Positions 36,671 through 46,466 of a DNA stretch of 64,000 bases are shown here, one piece after another. The notes below the pieces were generated by a model. It was not told where the DNA came from. It did not search any database and saw only the letters and a list, made by a program, of their open reading frames with translations. Each line of letters opens with the position of its first letter. The stretch's first letter is position 1. Both the position numbers and the translations under genes were made by a program. The stretch comes from CADEFX01 sp963806735 (lineage in GTDB: Bacteria; Pseudomonadota; Alphaproteobacteria; Rhizobiales; Hyphomicrobiaceae), in assembly GCA_963806735.1 (NCBI GenBank), contig CAWEBE010000043.1, positions 124,001 through 188,000 on the forward strand, written 5' to 3'.

Positions 36671-36826
36671 ATGCGTATCATCGAGATTGCAATGCTCGCC
36701 GTGATGGTGGTTGGTCCGGTGGCGCTTGGCATCTTCCTTTCACTGCTGTTGACCGAGTGCGAGGAGGAGGCTCGCGGCATGGTGAAAGACGAGCGCCAAC
36801 TACACTACGGAAGCCAGACGGAATGA
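36671..36826 (+). CDS. Small single-span membrane protein, 51 aa
   Basis: One hydrophobic helix (AMLAVMVVGPVALGIFLSLL) followed by an acidic and polar tail (TECEEEARGMVKDERQ). GAGGAG lies about nine bases before the ATG. Function unknown. Its stop overlaps the start of the next tiny frame (ATGA). Confidence 0.5.
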   Translation: MRIIEIAMLAVMVVGPVALGIFLSLLLTECEEEARGMVKDERQLHYGSQTE

Positions 36827-36924
36827 CGCTGGCCAAGCGCGTGCTGGGCTTGCTGATGCTGGCTTGCGCAACGGGTGCGCACGTCCGGCTGGATTTGGTG
36901 CGTCGCCGCGCAGGACTTCGGTAA
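36823..36924 (+). CDS. Possible tiny lipoprotein, 33 aa
   Basis: Coupled by ATGA to the preceding small gene. It starts MTLAKRVLGLLMLACATG, which has a lipoprotein-type box (LMLAC), and ends after 15 further residues rich in Arg. The coupling and the lipobox are the only support. Confidence 0.3.
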   Translation: MTLAKRVLGLLMLACATGAHVRLDLVRRRAGLR

Positions 36925-37108
36925 GCGCGCTCGTAGCTCGCAGCTAACCGGCCATTCGCTCGAGAGGCGGGGAAGGCTCCACTGCCCTGTTGGCTTTCGG
37001 GCAGCAGCGCTCTGCGCTACTATCGTCCGCAGGCGGTGCTGGTGATTTCTACGCATCCGCATCGCCGCGACGGCTCTTTCACCTCATGGGCTTTGATTGG
37101 AGAAGAGC

Positions 37109-37642
37109 ATGTTCAACTTGGAAAACTTTGTCGCCGATTGCCGTTCGGCCGTGGAAGCCGACCCGACGCATTTGACGGTGAACGAGATCGTGCGGCGGGC
37201 TTTCTCGGACCCGGCGTCCATCCTTGCCACGGTCGGTGAGCCGAAAAGCAGTGGTCTCGTGCCGATCTACTGTTCGAAGAACCTCACGATCGTCAACGTG
37301 ATCTGGAAGCCCGGCATGGCGGTCATGCCCCATAACCATTCCATGTGGGCGGTCATTGGCATCTACGGCGGGCGCGAGGACAATATCTTTTGGCGTCGCC
37401 TCAAGGACGACCCGGAAGGTCGCATCGAGGCGGCCGGCGCCAAGGCTCTTTGCACCGGCGATGTGACGCCGCTCGGCAAGGACATCATTCACTCGGTGAC
37501 CAACCCGATCCAGAAGCTGACCGGTGCCATCCATATTTACGGCGGCGACTTCTTCGAAGCCGAAAGAAGCGAATGGGATGCGGAGCGCCTGATCGAGCAC
37601 CCCTACGACATGGCTAAGGTGAAGGCGCTGTTCGCCAGCTGA
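37109..37642 (+). CDS. Cupin, cysteine dioxygenase-like
   Basis: 177 residues of the cysteine dioxygenase superfamily. The first cupin motif shows the metal His pair in GMAVMPHNHSMWAVIGIYGG (about residues 71-90) and the second is PLGKDIIHSVTNP (about 132-144) with the third His; the ending IHIYGGDFF is typical. It probably oxidises a thiol or another small substrate with iron. The start at 37109 has AGAAGAG upstream. Confidence 0.8.
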   Translation: MFNLENFVADCRSAVEADPTHLTVNEIVRRAFSDPASILATVGEPKSSGLVPIYCSKNLTIVNVIWKPGMAVMPHNHSMWAVIGIYGGREDNIFWRRLKDDPEGRIEAAGAKALCTGDVTPLGKDIIHSVTNPIQKLTGAIHIYGGDFFEAERSEWDAERLIEHPYDMAKVKALFAS

Positions 37643-37757
37643 ACGCCAGTGCTTTCAGGCTTGACCACGAAGCGAGCAGAGCTTCTGTGCGAGCTACTGG
37701 ATTCCGATGATCCGCTTCGCCTGCGAGAATGAGTGCCCGGCGCCTGTTCCTGCGTCA

Positions 37758-39182
37758 TCAGCCCCGTGAAGGCCGATCAGAGCGGGTCGGGCAGGTGAGG
37801 GCGATCAATCGGCTGACATCCTTTGCATGGTCGATCTGCCTGCACTCGCTAACCAGCTCCGCGTATTGTTGCTTGCCGATGGGGACGACTTCACCGATCG
37901 GGGACAGGCTTTGCGCCAGCTGGTCGAAAGTCAGGATGAACTCGCGCCTGTTTGACTCCAAAGTGTGAGCGACGCCGTCGCGGGTGTAGATCGTCACGCG
38001 AGGTGCAAAAAGGGGTTGTGTGTGTGAGGGGATGACGCGAACGCGCTGCATCATGTCGTCGATGCCTGCCGGATCGTCTTCACCGACCTTCTGCTGCACG
38101 TTCTTCGTAACCGGGAACGATCCGGTGAGGATGGCGTATGCAGCATAATAATGGGGCTGTTCGCGCCCTGGCTCGATATCGGTCCGAAGCGAGGGAAAGG
38201 CGGGGCTCGGGTACTGGGTCTCGAGCCAGTTCACGACGCACTCGACCCGCTCGACCTGCTCCGGCTGGATATTGTCGCTCTTGCAGAGCGCCGCCGTCAC
38301 ATCGACGTGGGCGATATTATAGCCCGGGGTCGAATAGATGCGATAGATCGTCTCGAGGAACACCCAACGTTCGCCGAGTGCCGCGGTGATGGCCGCGAAG
38401 TCTGCGGTACGCTGCCCCGTGAAGCTGTGGGTCAAGCGCCCTTCCCTGTTTCCGGCGTAGGCGAAATAGAAGCCGGCTTCGCCCTCAAACACCGTCTCGC
38501 CACCTGGAATCCCTTGGCGCGCCAGACCTACGGCCAACAGCGCATTGCGTACAGCTGCACCTTCCCGCACGGAGCGGCCGCCGCTGCGAGCCCCTTCGAG
38601 GTTAGCCGCAGCCAGGTTGACACACTGTGCGAGCGCGCCGTGGACCTGTTCCGTTGTGAGCCCCATGATCTTCGCGATGGCCGTCGCCGCACCGAAAATG
38701 CTGAACAGTGCACCAGCATGAAAGCCCCGCGCCAGGATGGTCGGGACGAAATCCGCAGCGAGGCGTTCCATGACCTCGTATCCGGCCACCACACCGGTCA
38801 GGAACTCGCGCCCAGAGCAGCGCGTGACCTCTGCAGCCATGAGGGCTGCGGGCAGAATGGCGCAACCGGGGTGTCCCACCATGCGGAAGGTGTCCCATTT
38901 GCCACCGGCGAAGGTCATCTCGGCATTGATAAAGGCAGCTCCAGCACGCGAGAAGCATCGCCCCTCGACCAGTGCCGTGACCGTGCCCGCGGCGCCGTGC
39001 TCATCTTCTTCCACAAGGCGAATGGCCTGCTTCGTTTCGGGGAATTCGTGACCCAGCAGGCATGAGGACAGCGCTTGAAGCGTCACGCCACGAGCCCGGT
39101 CGAGAACCTCTGGTGGGATATCCGTATAAGCGAGCCCTGCAACCCAGCGTGACAGGCGACGGTTGATGTTTTCCGCTGGCAT
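37758..39182 (-). CDS. MmgE/PrpD family protein, second copy in the window
   Basis: 474 residues. The N-terminal domain is recognised by VTLQALSSCLLGHEF and FINAEMTFAGGKWDTFRMVGHPG, the C-terminal domain by TPGYNIAHVDVTAAL and the region PLFAPRVTIYTRDG. It is clearly diverged from the copy at 16822-18198, so substrates differ. Genes of this family with SDR and Bug receptors are frequent in carboxylic-acid catabolic loci. A long in-frame extension upstream is rejected because the family starts near the ATG at 39182. Confidence 0.87.
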   Translation of the reverse strand: MPAENINRRLSRWVAGLAYTDIPPEVLDRARGVTLQALSSCLLGHEFPETKQAIRLVEEDEHGAAGTVTALVEGRCFSRAGAAFINAEMTFAGGKWDTFRMVGHPGCAILPAALMAAEVTRCSGREFLTGVVAGYEVMERLAADFVPTILARGFHAGALFSIFGAATAIAKIMGLTTEQVHGALAQCVNLAAANLEGARSGGRSVREGAAVRNALLAVGLARQGIPGGETVFEGEAGFYFAYAGNREGRLTHSFTGQRTADFAAITAALGERWVFLETIYRIYSTPGYNIAHVDVTAALCKSDNIQPEQVERVECVVNWLETQYPSPAFPSLRTDIEPGREQPHYYAAYAILTGSFPVTKNVQQKVGEDDPAGIDDMMQRVRVIPSHTQPLFAPRVTIYTRDGVAHTLESNRREFILTFDQLAQSLSPIGEVVPIGKQQYAELVSECRQIDHAKDVSRLIALTCPTRSDRPSRG

Positions 39183-39469
39183 GCAGCCTCCGTTGATCGA
39201 ATGACCGAACACCATACCACTCCCAGAAGCGCCGCCAGCAAGCCGCGGCAATAAGGGCTTTTGGCTCGGCGCTCCTGGCCTCGCGTAGCGGTTCGCTAAG
39301 AGGCTCTTCGTGCTATCTGTGTTCGGCTGAGGAGCAAATTGGCGATTTGAAACGAGAGGGCTTCGAAGCTCGCACTGACTGACGTACGAGCAATTGGAGA
39401 TCAGAGCTGTGACACTTATCGTTGGGCCTGTGACAGAGAATAGCGAGGATACAAGGTACGGGAGCACGT

Positions 39470-40243
39470 TTGATGCCTGACACTCCTTTCCGTCTCGACG
39501 GCAAGCCAGCCATCGTCGTGGGCGCAGCGCTCGGCATCGGGCGTGCCATCGCGCTGGCCTTTGCCGGCGCAGGAGCCAAGGTCGCCTGCTTGGACATTGA
39601 CGAGGCGGCTGCCAGCGAGACGGCGACTCGCATCAGGAGCGCTAGCGGAACAGCGATGGCGCATCGTTGCGACGTGACGAGCGAGGCGAGCGTTGCCGAC
39701 GCAGTTATGGCCGCAATCGCGGCACATGGAGATCCGCGCGTCCTTGTCAACGGCGCCGCCATGCGCGAGCCGACCGGCACCATCGTCGAGCTTACGCCTG
39801 CCGACTGGAACCGAGCCATCGCCATCAATCTGTCCGGTGCCTATCTCATGAGCCGTGCCGTCATCCCGCATATGGCCGATGCGGGTGGAGGCAGCATCAT
39901 TCACGTCGCCTCGCAGATGGGCCGGGTCGGTGCGGCAGGTCGCGGCGTCTATTGCGCGACCAAGGGTGCGCTGATCCAGCTTGCCAAGGTGATGGCCATC
40001 GACCACGCTCGTGACAACATCCGCGTCAACACGCTGTCGCCTGGCGCCATCGAAACCGAGCGCGTCGCGTTTCGCTACGGTAGCATGGCGGACGCTCGCG
40101 CCCACTCCGTCCCGAAGCATCCGATCGGTCGTCTCGGCCAGCCCGAGGAGATCGGCCGCGCCGCGCTCTATCTTGCGAGCGACGCCTCGAGCTTCATGAC
40201 TGGCTCCGACCTGCTGATCGACGGCGGATATACAGCGGTCTGA
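39470..40243 (+). CDS. SDR family oxidoreductase
   Basis: A 257-residue classical SDR. The NAD motif is VVGAALGIGRAIALAFAGAG with Asp in CLDIDEA, the NNAG equivalent is VNGAAMREP, the catalytic Tyr-Lys is in VYCATKGALIQL (about 161), and the end is TGSDLLIDGGYTAV. The substrate is unknown. It is followed after 78 bases by a TauE/SafE exporter gene in the same direction, possibly one operon. Confidence 0.92.
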   Translation: MMPDTPFRLDGKPAIVVGAALGIGRAIALAFAGAGAKVACLDIDEAAASETATRIRSASGTAMAHRCDVTSEASVADAVMAAIAAHGDPRVLVNGAAMREPTGTIVELTPADWNRAIAINLSGAYLMSRAVIPHMADAGGGSIIHVASQMGRVGAAGRGVYCATKGALIQLAKVMAIDHARDNIRVNTLSPGAIETERVAFRYGSMADARAHSVPKHPIGRLGQPEEIGRAALYLASDASSFMTGSDLLIDGGYTAV

Positions 40244-40321
40244 TGCGCCGGGGCAGGCAGCGGTGTTGGCTGGGCGACTCTTCTTGATAGCCGTGGTCTC
40301 GAATTTGGGGAGCCTGGACTC

Positions 40322-41089
40322 GTGTCAGAGCTGCTGGGAGTGCCGATCGATGCTCGCCTCTTCGTAGTTCTTATCGCGGTGACGATCGCTGGCTTGTTGC
40401 GTGGCTTCGTTGGCTTCGGCGCGGCGTTGATCTCGATACCTGTGTTCAGCCTGGTGCTTGGCCCACATGCCGCCATCGCGGTCAACAACGTGATGGGGCT
40501 GCCTGCCGTATTCCAGCTGTTGCCAGAGGCCATCCGGCGAGCCGAGCGACCCGTCGTCCTGCCAATGTGCATTGCGACATTCGTCGCGACGCCGATCGGA
40601 ACCTGGGCTCTGGTTGCGGCCGATCCGGCCCTGATGACGATTGCGATTTCCGCGCTCGTCCTCCTCATGGTCGCCATTCTCGCAAGCGGATGGCGGCTCA
40701 GAGGGCACATCGGCATGGGCAAATTGATCGCGGCTGGGGTAGCCGGTGGTCTCGTTCAGGGAGTTGCAGGCGTAGGAGGACCGCCGGTCGTCGCCGTGGC
40801 GCTCTCTCGCCCAGGCGAAGCCTCGCAGCAGCGCGCCAACGTGCTGGCATTGATGACGGCCGTCTCGCTTTCGTCGATCCTGCCGCTGCTCTACTATGGG
40901 CTCTTTACGCGGCAGACCGTGGTCATTGGCCTGGTGCTCATCCCCTTCTACTCGGCAGCGACCGCGCTCGGTGCCCGCTATTTCGCCCTCGGTGGCCAGA
41001 AACACTATCGCCGGGCGGCGCTCGCGACCCTGGCGGCAATCGGCATCGCGACTCTGATCGCCTCGCTACGCAACTACCTGAAAGGCTGA
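40322..41089 (+). CDS. Sulfite exporter TauE/SafE family membrane protein
   Basis: 255 residues with seven or eight hydrophobic segments. The typical TauE/SafE repeats are visible in GLLRGFVGFGAALISIPVFS (about 24) and AGVAGGLVQGVAGVGGPPVV (about 139). These proteins export sulfite, sulfoacetate or other organic anions; the cargo here is unknown. The start is GTG. With the SDR upstream it may remove or import an acid intermediate. Confidence 0.88.
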   Translation: MSELLGVPIDARLFVVLIAVTIAGLLRGFVGFGAALISIPVFSLVLGPHAAIAVNNVMGLPAVFQLLPEAIRRAERPVVLPMCIATFVATPIGTWALVAADPALMTIAISALVLLMVAILASGWRLRGHIGMGKLIAAGVAGGLVQGVAGVGGPPVVAVALSRPGEASQQRANVLALMTAVSLSSILPLLYYGLFTRQTVVIGLVLIPFYSAATALGARYFALGGQKHYRRAALATLAAIGIATLIASLRNYLKG

Positions 41090-41140
41090 CCGGAGGTCAC
41101 ATGAGGCATGCGAGACGCCGACGATAGCCATGACGGACAA

Positions 41141-43108
41141 TCACTGAGAGATCGCGGCCCGATAGCGTGTGACGGCAGCTTCGACGACACGCTCCACATC
41201 TTCCTCGAGAAGATAGCGCTCCGCCGCGAGCCGCAGCGCCGCCGCGCGCACCTTGGCGCCGTAGTCGGCCTCGTCCCGGTAGCGTTCGGCGAGTGATCTG
41301 CGCGGGTCGCCTCTTGCCGCGCGCGTTGCCTCGTCCGGCGCGAACCAGAATGTAAGCCCGTTCATCGGAACGATCTGCTCGGGCGATCCTGTCATGGGAT
41401 CGCGGGGGTTCCAGCCGGCATGGGTGCCAACCGGCACCGTGATGTCCGGCATGGGGATGCCCGCCGTCTCGTTGCCGTCGGCATCCACAGCGGAGACGAG
41501 AGCCGGATAGAACGCGCCCTCCTGCGCTGGATAGCGGCCGATCCCCGTTGCCTCGTCGCCACCCATATCCACAGTCCGGACGAAGGGCAGACGCTGGGGG
41601 TCCGGTGGGCTCAAGCCGGGTAGGCGTGCGAACGTGGCGAGCACCTCCTTCCGCTCGACCGCCGTGGCATCGCAAAGGCGGGGATGCCGGCTCGGCGGCG
41701 GATCGATGCCCTCGGTGACCCAGCGATCGAGATTGATCAGCGCCGCGCGATGCAGCGGCAGGTAGTCGAGCACGTTCAGCGGATAGCGGGCGATCGTGCC
41801 CGTGCCAGGGTTCGTGCGCGACTGGCCAAGGTAGCCCGGCGTGTGCTGTGCGCCGGCGAAGAGATATCTCCGCGTCGAAGGATGCTCGGGCAGGTCGTGC
41901 CCAGCCGTCGTGTCGATGTGCGCGAGCGCGGCATCGCCCCGCCAGTACTCCGCGGCGCTGTCGGTCGAGATGATCTTCGGCCGGTCGCCGGTCGCGGCGA
42001 GTTCGTCGAGGAGCCCGGCCGTGCGCCCCGTCAGCGGATCAGGCGTCACCGCATCAGCAAACGGGAAGACGTGCCCCCACAACGGCGTGGTTTGGTTGGA
42101 GGGCTGCCCGAAGCGATGATTGAAGGCACCCCGCCGTGCCCCCGCGATATGTACGTGAAAGCCGTCGTAGGCACGGCTGCCGTCCTCGCAGCGGTTGAGG
42201 CCGACGCTCAGAAAATGCCGCTGCATCCGGCCCGTCTGCGATATGCCGTAGAGGATGAGGGTCCGGCATCCGTTGGTGCATGGATTGGTGGCAGAGGGCG
42301 TGCGCAGGAACGCCGCCACGTCGCGGGCGGCCAGCAGGCCGAGACCGGCCACCGGTGCCCGGTCGGTCTGGTAGACAAGCTGATAGATGCGCCCGGGCTC
42401 GAAGCCACCCTCGAGCCAGACGTGCTCGGCCGACGGCTCCACCGTCCCCGTTGGGGTCTCGCGTGCGAAGCGCCAGCGGGAGCGGGGTATCAAAGTGTCC
42501 TCACCGTCCTCCCAGTCGCGCACGAGGAGACGGGCGTCGAGCTGCTCCCCGGGCGCGGCGGGGAGCGGGCGGTGGATACGGTCGGCGAGGAGGCGCGTTG
42601 TTGCGCGCTCGTTGGGCCGGATCTCGACCATCGTCTCGCCGCCGATGGGCTCGCCACCCTCCATGGCCGAAGGCGCGGCGAGGCCCAGCAGCTCCGAGTG
42701 CGGGTATACGTCCCACTGCCAGCCGATGGAGGCTACCGTGTAGCCGCGGTCGAACAGGAAGCCGTCGCCGGGGTGGGCCTGCGGCCCCACGGGCGCATCG
42801 GGCGGGGCGCAATTCATCATGGCGACGACCCGGCGGCGGCCGCGGTTGGGCAGCTCGACAATGCAGCGGCCGTTCGCCTGTGCGGCATCCTTCGGCTGCA
42901 CAACCGAAAAACCCGCTGTGAACTCGACCAGCCCCGCCGCATTGCGCGGTGCCAGCTTCAAGTCGCAGATCCGAGCATTCGCCGGGTGGGTCGGGTCGAC
43001 CGCGAAGTGCGCCGTGCCATCCACCTGCGTGTAGGCGCCCACCGCGCCGAAGCGCCGGTCCCCTGCATAGGGTACGCGCGATGTGACCTCAAACCTCGTG
43101 AGTGGCAT
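41141..43108 (-). CDS. Large alpha/beta-hydrolase domain protein
   Basis: 655 residues of the family usually called alpha/beta hydrolase domain-containing protein. The N-terminal part (LTRFEVTSRVPYAGDRRFGA) is a beta-rich module; the probable nucleophile Ser is in TLILYGISQTGRMQRHF (about residue 290), and GIPMPDITVPVGTHAGWNPR marks the C-terminal part. No signal peptide is present. Activity unknown, presumably an esterase. It is convergent with the TauE/SafE gene and divergent from the LLM monooxygenase. Confidence 0.87.
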   Translation of the reverse strand: MPLTRFEVTSRVPYAGDRRFGAVGAYTQVDGTAHFAVDPTHPANARICDLKLAPRNAAGLVEFTAGFSVVQPKDAAQANGRCIVELPNRGRRRVVAMMNCAPPDAPVGPQAHPGDGFLFDRGYTVASIGWQWDVYPHSELLGLAAPSAMEGGEPIGGETMVEIRPNERATTRLLADRIHRPLPAAPGEQLDARLLVRDWEDGEDTLIPRSRWRFARETPTGTVEPSAEHVWLEGGFEPGRIYQLVYQTDRAPVAGLGLLAARDVAAFLRTPSATNPCTNGCRTLILYGISQTGRMQRHFLSVGLNRCEDGSRAYDGFHVHIAGARRGAFNHRFGQPSNQTTPLWGHVFPFADAVTPDPLTGRTAGLLDELAATGDRPKIISTDSAAEYWRGDAALAHIDTTAGHDLPEHPSTRRYLFAGAQHTPGYLGQSRTNPGTGTIARYPLNVLDYLPLHRAALINLDRWVTEGIDPPPSRHPRLCDATAVERKEVLATFARLPGLSPPDPQRLPFVRTVDMGGDEATGIGRYPAQEGAFYPALVSAVDADGNETAGIPMPDITVPVGTHAGWNPRDPMTGSPEQIVPMNGLTFWFAPDEATRAARGDPRRSLAERYRDEADYGAKVRAAALRLAAERYLLEEDVERVVEAAVTRYRAAISQ

Positions 43109-43361
43109 CAGAGAGGCACCTCGCAGATGGCGCGCACCATATCGACTGACGTCGACCTCTGTATAGCTTCATCAGTGTCCAGCCAACATCGCTCTTATTC
43201 TGGGCTGGAGAGATCGTCTCCGGCGGCTTCGGCTGCATTGCTGAAGGGCGCAGTTTCAGCTTAGCTTCAACCGGCGGGGTCTGTACCTCGCTGGTTGCCT
43301 GCGGAAGGTCGGCCCGAGGGCGGAGCGTTCAATCGAGGTTCGCGAGCGCGAGGAGAGCACC

Positions 43362-44660
43362 ATGCCGCGCCGAAAGCGCCACATGCATCTTGCTGTATTC
43401 TGGCTCGGAACCGGCAATCACATCGCTGGCTGGCGCATGGATGGTGCGTTCGACAGCAACTGCAACTGGCCCATAGCTGAGGCCGGCGCCCGCATAGCCG
43501 AGCGGGGCAAATTCGACCTGTTCTTCATCGCTGACAGCCTGGTGTCGGCCCCCAATGACCACCCTTCCATGCAGACGCGACTTGAACCGACGACCACGGT
43601 CGCAGCCCTGAGCCTGGTGGCGCGTTACATCGGGTTCGGCTGCACTGTCTCGACGAGCTTCAGTGAGCCATTCAACGTCGCGCGCGTGTTCCAGTCGCTG
43701 GCCCACCTGACCAAGGGGCGCATTGCCTGGAACATCGTCACCTCGAACTCGCCAGATGCGCACCTCAACTTCAGTCGGGAGACCCATGTCGAGCACGACC
43801 TGCGCTACGAGATTGCAGGCGAGTTCGTCGACGTGGTGCGCGGGCTGTGGCGTGGCTGGGACGAAGACGCTGTCGTGCGCGACCGGCAGACGGGTGTCTT
43901 CGTCGACCGCACCAAGGTGCGTACGCTCGACCACAAAGGCAGATATTTTCAGGTACGCGGGCCGCTCAACATGGAGCGGCCACCCCACGACGAGCCATTG
44001 TTGATCCAGGCCGGCGGCTCGGAGGCCGGCCAGGAGCTCTCGGCACGCACGGCCGACATCGTCTTCTCGGTCGTCAACGGCGACAAGGACGAGGCGAAGG
44101 CCGCGTACGACGGCCTCAAGGGCCGCATGGCCAGATATGGTCGGGGGCCTGACGAGCTGGCGCTGTTGCCGGGCGTCATGCCGATTATCGGCCGCACCGA
44201 AAGCGAGGCCAAGGCTCAGCTCGATCTATTGCAGAGTTGGGTGTCGCCGACCAACGCCCTGCGCCTCGTTTCCGTCCGCCTCGGCTACGACATCTCCGGC
44301 TATCCGCTCGACGGCCCGGTACCGGATCTGCCGCTAACCCAGCACAGCCAATCGTTCGCGCGCACGCTGCTCGCCATGGCGCGGCGCCAGAACATGACGT
44401 TGCGCGACCTATACAATATCGCCGCCGCTGCGCGCGGCCATTGGGTGATTTGGGGCACGCCGACGCGCATCGCCGATACGCTGCAGGAATGGTTCGAAGC
44501 CGGACTGGCCGACGGCTTCATGATCCAGCCGGCGTATTTCCCAGGTGCTTTTGACGATTTTGTCGACCTCGTGGTGCCGGAGCTGCAACGGCGTGGACTC
44601 TTCCGCCGGGAGTATGCCGGAGCAACTTTGCGCGACCACTTGCGCCAGGACGCAGGGTGA
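43362..44660 (+). CDS. LLM-class flavin monooxygenase (NtaA/SnaA/DszA family)
   Basis: 432 residues of the FMNH2-dependent monooxygenase family that acts on nitrilotriacetate, dibenzothiophene sulfone and similar compounds. The start RRKRHMHLAVFWLGTGNHIAGW, FDLFFIADS (about 52), GRIAWNIVTSNSPDAHLNF (about 118) and PLLIQAGGSEAGQELSARTA (about 210) are all characteristic. It needs a separate flavin reductase, which is not in the window. The substrate is unknown. Confidence 0.92.
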   Translation: MPRRKRHMHLAVFWLGTGNHIAGWRMDGAFDSNCNWPIAEAGARIAERGKFDLFFIADSLVSAPNDHPSMQTRLEPTTTVAALSLVARYIGFGCTVSTSFSEPFNVARVFQSLAHLTKGRIAWNIVTSNSPDAHLNFSRETHVEHDLRYEIAGEFVDVVRGLWRGWDEDAVVRDRQTGVFVDRTKVRTLDHKGRYFQVRGPLNMERPPHDEPLLIQAGGSEAGQELSARTADIVFSVVNGDKDEAKAAYDGLKGRMARYGRGPDELALLPGVMPIIGRTESEAKAQLDLLQSWVSPTNALRLVSVRLGYDISGYPLDGPVPDLPLTQHSQSFARTLLAMARRQNMTLRDLYNIAAAARGHWVIWGTPTRIADTLQEWFEAGLADGFMIQPAYFPGAFDDFVDLVVPELQRRGLFRREYAGATLRDHLRQDAG

Positions 44661-45126
44661 TCACTGTGTCCTGCGCGGGGGAGAGGTCGCGACAGGGCGC
44701 GCGCCTCGCCGCGTCGGCTGCTTCAAGCATCCTGGTTGGTTTTCCTTGCGGACGAATGTGGTAGGGGAGTTAGTTCCGCCCGTGTTCCGCATGCTAGATC
44801 CCGCGGAAGTCTGATGACGGATATAGCTTCCTCCGCGCCTGATTGCCGCTCGTCCTAAACGATATATCTGTTGGGACATATCGATATCATCGAACTCAGT
44901 GGCTTTCCATCCATGGATCCATGATCTGGCAACGACCGATTGCGGCAATCACCTGTTGCAAGTCGCTTGCCCAATATCCGATAATTTTGGAGGCTGCTCT
45001 GTCCGTGCGTGCAAACTCCTGAATGGTCAATCCTCAATCGGTCGGACCATAAGCGATATTGGAGGCCACGCCTTGTGCTGCAGTGCGGGTGGCAGTCATT
45101 GCCGCGCATCAGGGAAGGAAACAACA
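44661..45126. other. Non-coding stretch before the Bug receptor gene
   Basis: 466 bases with no supported gene. It should contain the promoter of the Bug receptor gene; AAGGAAA lies just before that ATG. Confidence 0.4.
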
Positions 45127-46098
45127 ATGCGACGATTTCTGAAGGGGCTGCTGGCGCTATGCCTGTGTGCTGCAGCGGGAGCGGTCGCGCCGGCGGAGGC
45201 GCAGGTGCCGGCCTGGCCAACGAAACCCGTGCGAATTATCGTCGTGGCGGCCCCGGGAGGATCGCTGGACAATGCCACGCGGCCGCTGGTTGAGCACCTG
45301 ACCAAGGCATTCGGGCAGCAATTCGTGGTCGAGAACCGCGGCGGGGCGTCCGGCGCGATCGGGGCCGAAGTAGCGGTAAAGTCAGCGCCGGATGGCTATA
45401 CCTATGTGGTCATGTCTTCCTCCACCGCGGCGATCCTGCCCAATCTGCGCACTCTGTCCGTCGACATGTTCAAGGATCTGGCGCCGGTCAGCTACTTCAT
45501 CGACGGGACGCAGTTGCTAACGGTGCATCCTTCGGTGCCGGTGAACACGCTGGCGGAGCTGGTGGCGTATGCGAAGGAGCACCCGCGTAAGCTGAATTTC
45601 GGCAATCCGGGTCAGGGGACGGCGGCGCATCTGTTTTCCGAGCTGTTTGCGCGGGCGGCGGGGATCGAGCTGACGCAGGTTGCTTACAGGGGTGCCGGCG
45701 AGGCGCTGCCGGACTTCCTGGCCGGGGTGACCCAGGTTTACCTGGACCCGAACGCGTTGCCGCATGTGAAGGCGGGCAAGGTGAAGCTGTTGGCGGTGTT
45801 CGACGGCGAACGGCACCCGGACTTCCCGAATATCCCGACCTTGCGGGAGACGTATCCAGAGCTGGACGATATCTGGTGGTTCGGGCTGTTCGCACCGGCG
45901 GGGACGCCCGAGCCGATCATTCGTCGCCTCAGCCAGGAGATGAACAAGATCGCGCGTGGGGAGGAATATACGGTGCAGGTGGCGCGCGTTTCCCTAAGGC
46001 CGAAGGCGGGCACGCCGGAGGATCTTGCGGCGATTTTGCGCAAGGACCATCAGCGCTTCGGCAAGCTGGCGCGGGATTTGAACTTGCGGATGGACTAG
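45127..46098 (+). CDS. Bug-family tripartite tricarboxylate transporter receptor
   Basis: A 323-residue periplasmic binding protein. The signal peptide ends near PAEAQ (about 26). Bug family blocks follow: WPTKPVRIIVVAAPGGSLDN, VVENRGGASGAIGAEVAVKS and VAYRGAGEALPDFLAG, then GLFAPAGTPEPII near residue 260. These proteins bind carboxylates for TctAB-type transporters or act as orphans; no tctA/tctB lies here. A long upstream in-frame extension has no signal and is rejected. Confidence 0.9.
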   Translation: MRRFLKGLLALCLCAAAGAVAPAEAQVPAWPTKPVRIIVVAAPGGSLDNATRPLVEHLTKAFGQQFVVENRGGASGAIGAEVAVKSAPDGYTYVVMSSSTAAILPNLRTLSVDMFKDLAPVSYFIDGTQLLTVHPSVPVNTLAELVAYAKEHPRKLNFGNPGQGTAAHLFSELFARAAGIELTQVAYRGAGEALPDFLAGVTQVYLDPNALPHVKAGKVKLLAVFDGERHPDFPNIPTLRETYPELDDIWWFGLFAPAGTPEPIIRRLSQEMNKIARGEEYTVQVARVSLRPKAGTPEDLAAILRKDHQRFGKLARDLNLRMD

Positions 46099-46421
46099 GG
46101 CCCGTCGCCCATCGAGCGCCACCAAGCTCGGAAGAGGACGCGAGCAACAGCGCTCGGCGGACAGCCAATGCGGTTGCCTGCGCGGGTGCAACGTTCATAT
46201 TCCATCACAGTCCCAGTAGGGCTGCGCGTCATAGTGTTTGTGAACCTTGGGTTTCCCAGTTGCGGTCACCGCACGGGGCGTCGCTAAATTGCGGAGCATC
46301 CTTGGCGCAAGCGATCGACTGTCGGCCAGTCCCCGGAACCTCCAAGCAGAGTAATTTGCCAGAGCACCCTCGATCTCTGCCTCACCATCAAATTTGGCAC
46401 TGCCTGCTTCTTCCCTGCCGT
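46099..46421. other. Non-coding stretch, edge of the integrated element
   Basis: About 320 bases without a supported gene. I looked for the 5' half of a tRNA (an acceptor strand TGCGGGG and a D-arm) next to the 3' fragment and did not find it. Confidence 0.4.
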
Positions 46422-46466
46422 CTCATAACCTGAAGGTCGTAGGTTCAAATCCTACCCCCGCAACCA
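46422..46466 (+). other. 3' fragment of a CAU-anticodon tRNA: probable attachment-site core
   Basis: Starts with an anticodon loop CTCATAA, continues with a T-arm (GTAGG / CCTAC around TTCAAAT) and an acceptor 3' strand CCCCGCA-A-CCA. The bases before it cannot pair with the anticodon-stem 3' strand and no D-arm or 5' acceptor strand is present, so only the 3' half remains. The stop codon of the serine recombinase (TGA, 46423-46425 on the minus strand) lies in the anticodon loop, and the recombinase ending GVGFEPTTFRL is encoded by this fragment. That is the classic signature of an att site. Confidence 0.85.

Noticed and set aside
41684..43264. 526-codon frame antisense to the alpha/beta-hydrolase gene
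   Set aside because: It is the mirror of a high-GC coding frame; the minus-strand protein is clearly the real one.
46422..46466. Complete tRNA gene
   Set aside because: Anticodon-stem 5' strand, D-arm and 5' acceptor strand are absent; only the 3' half is there.
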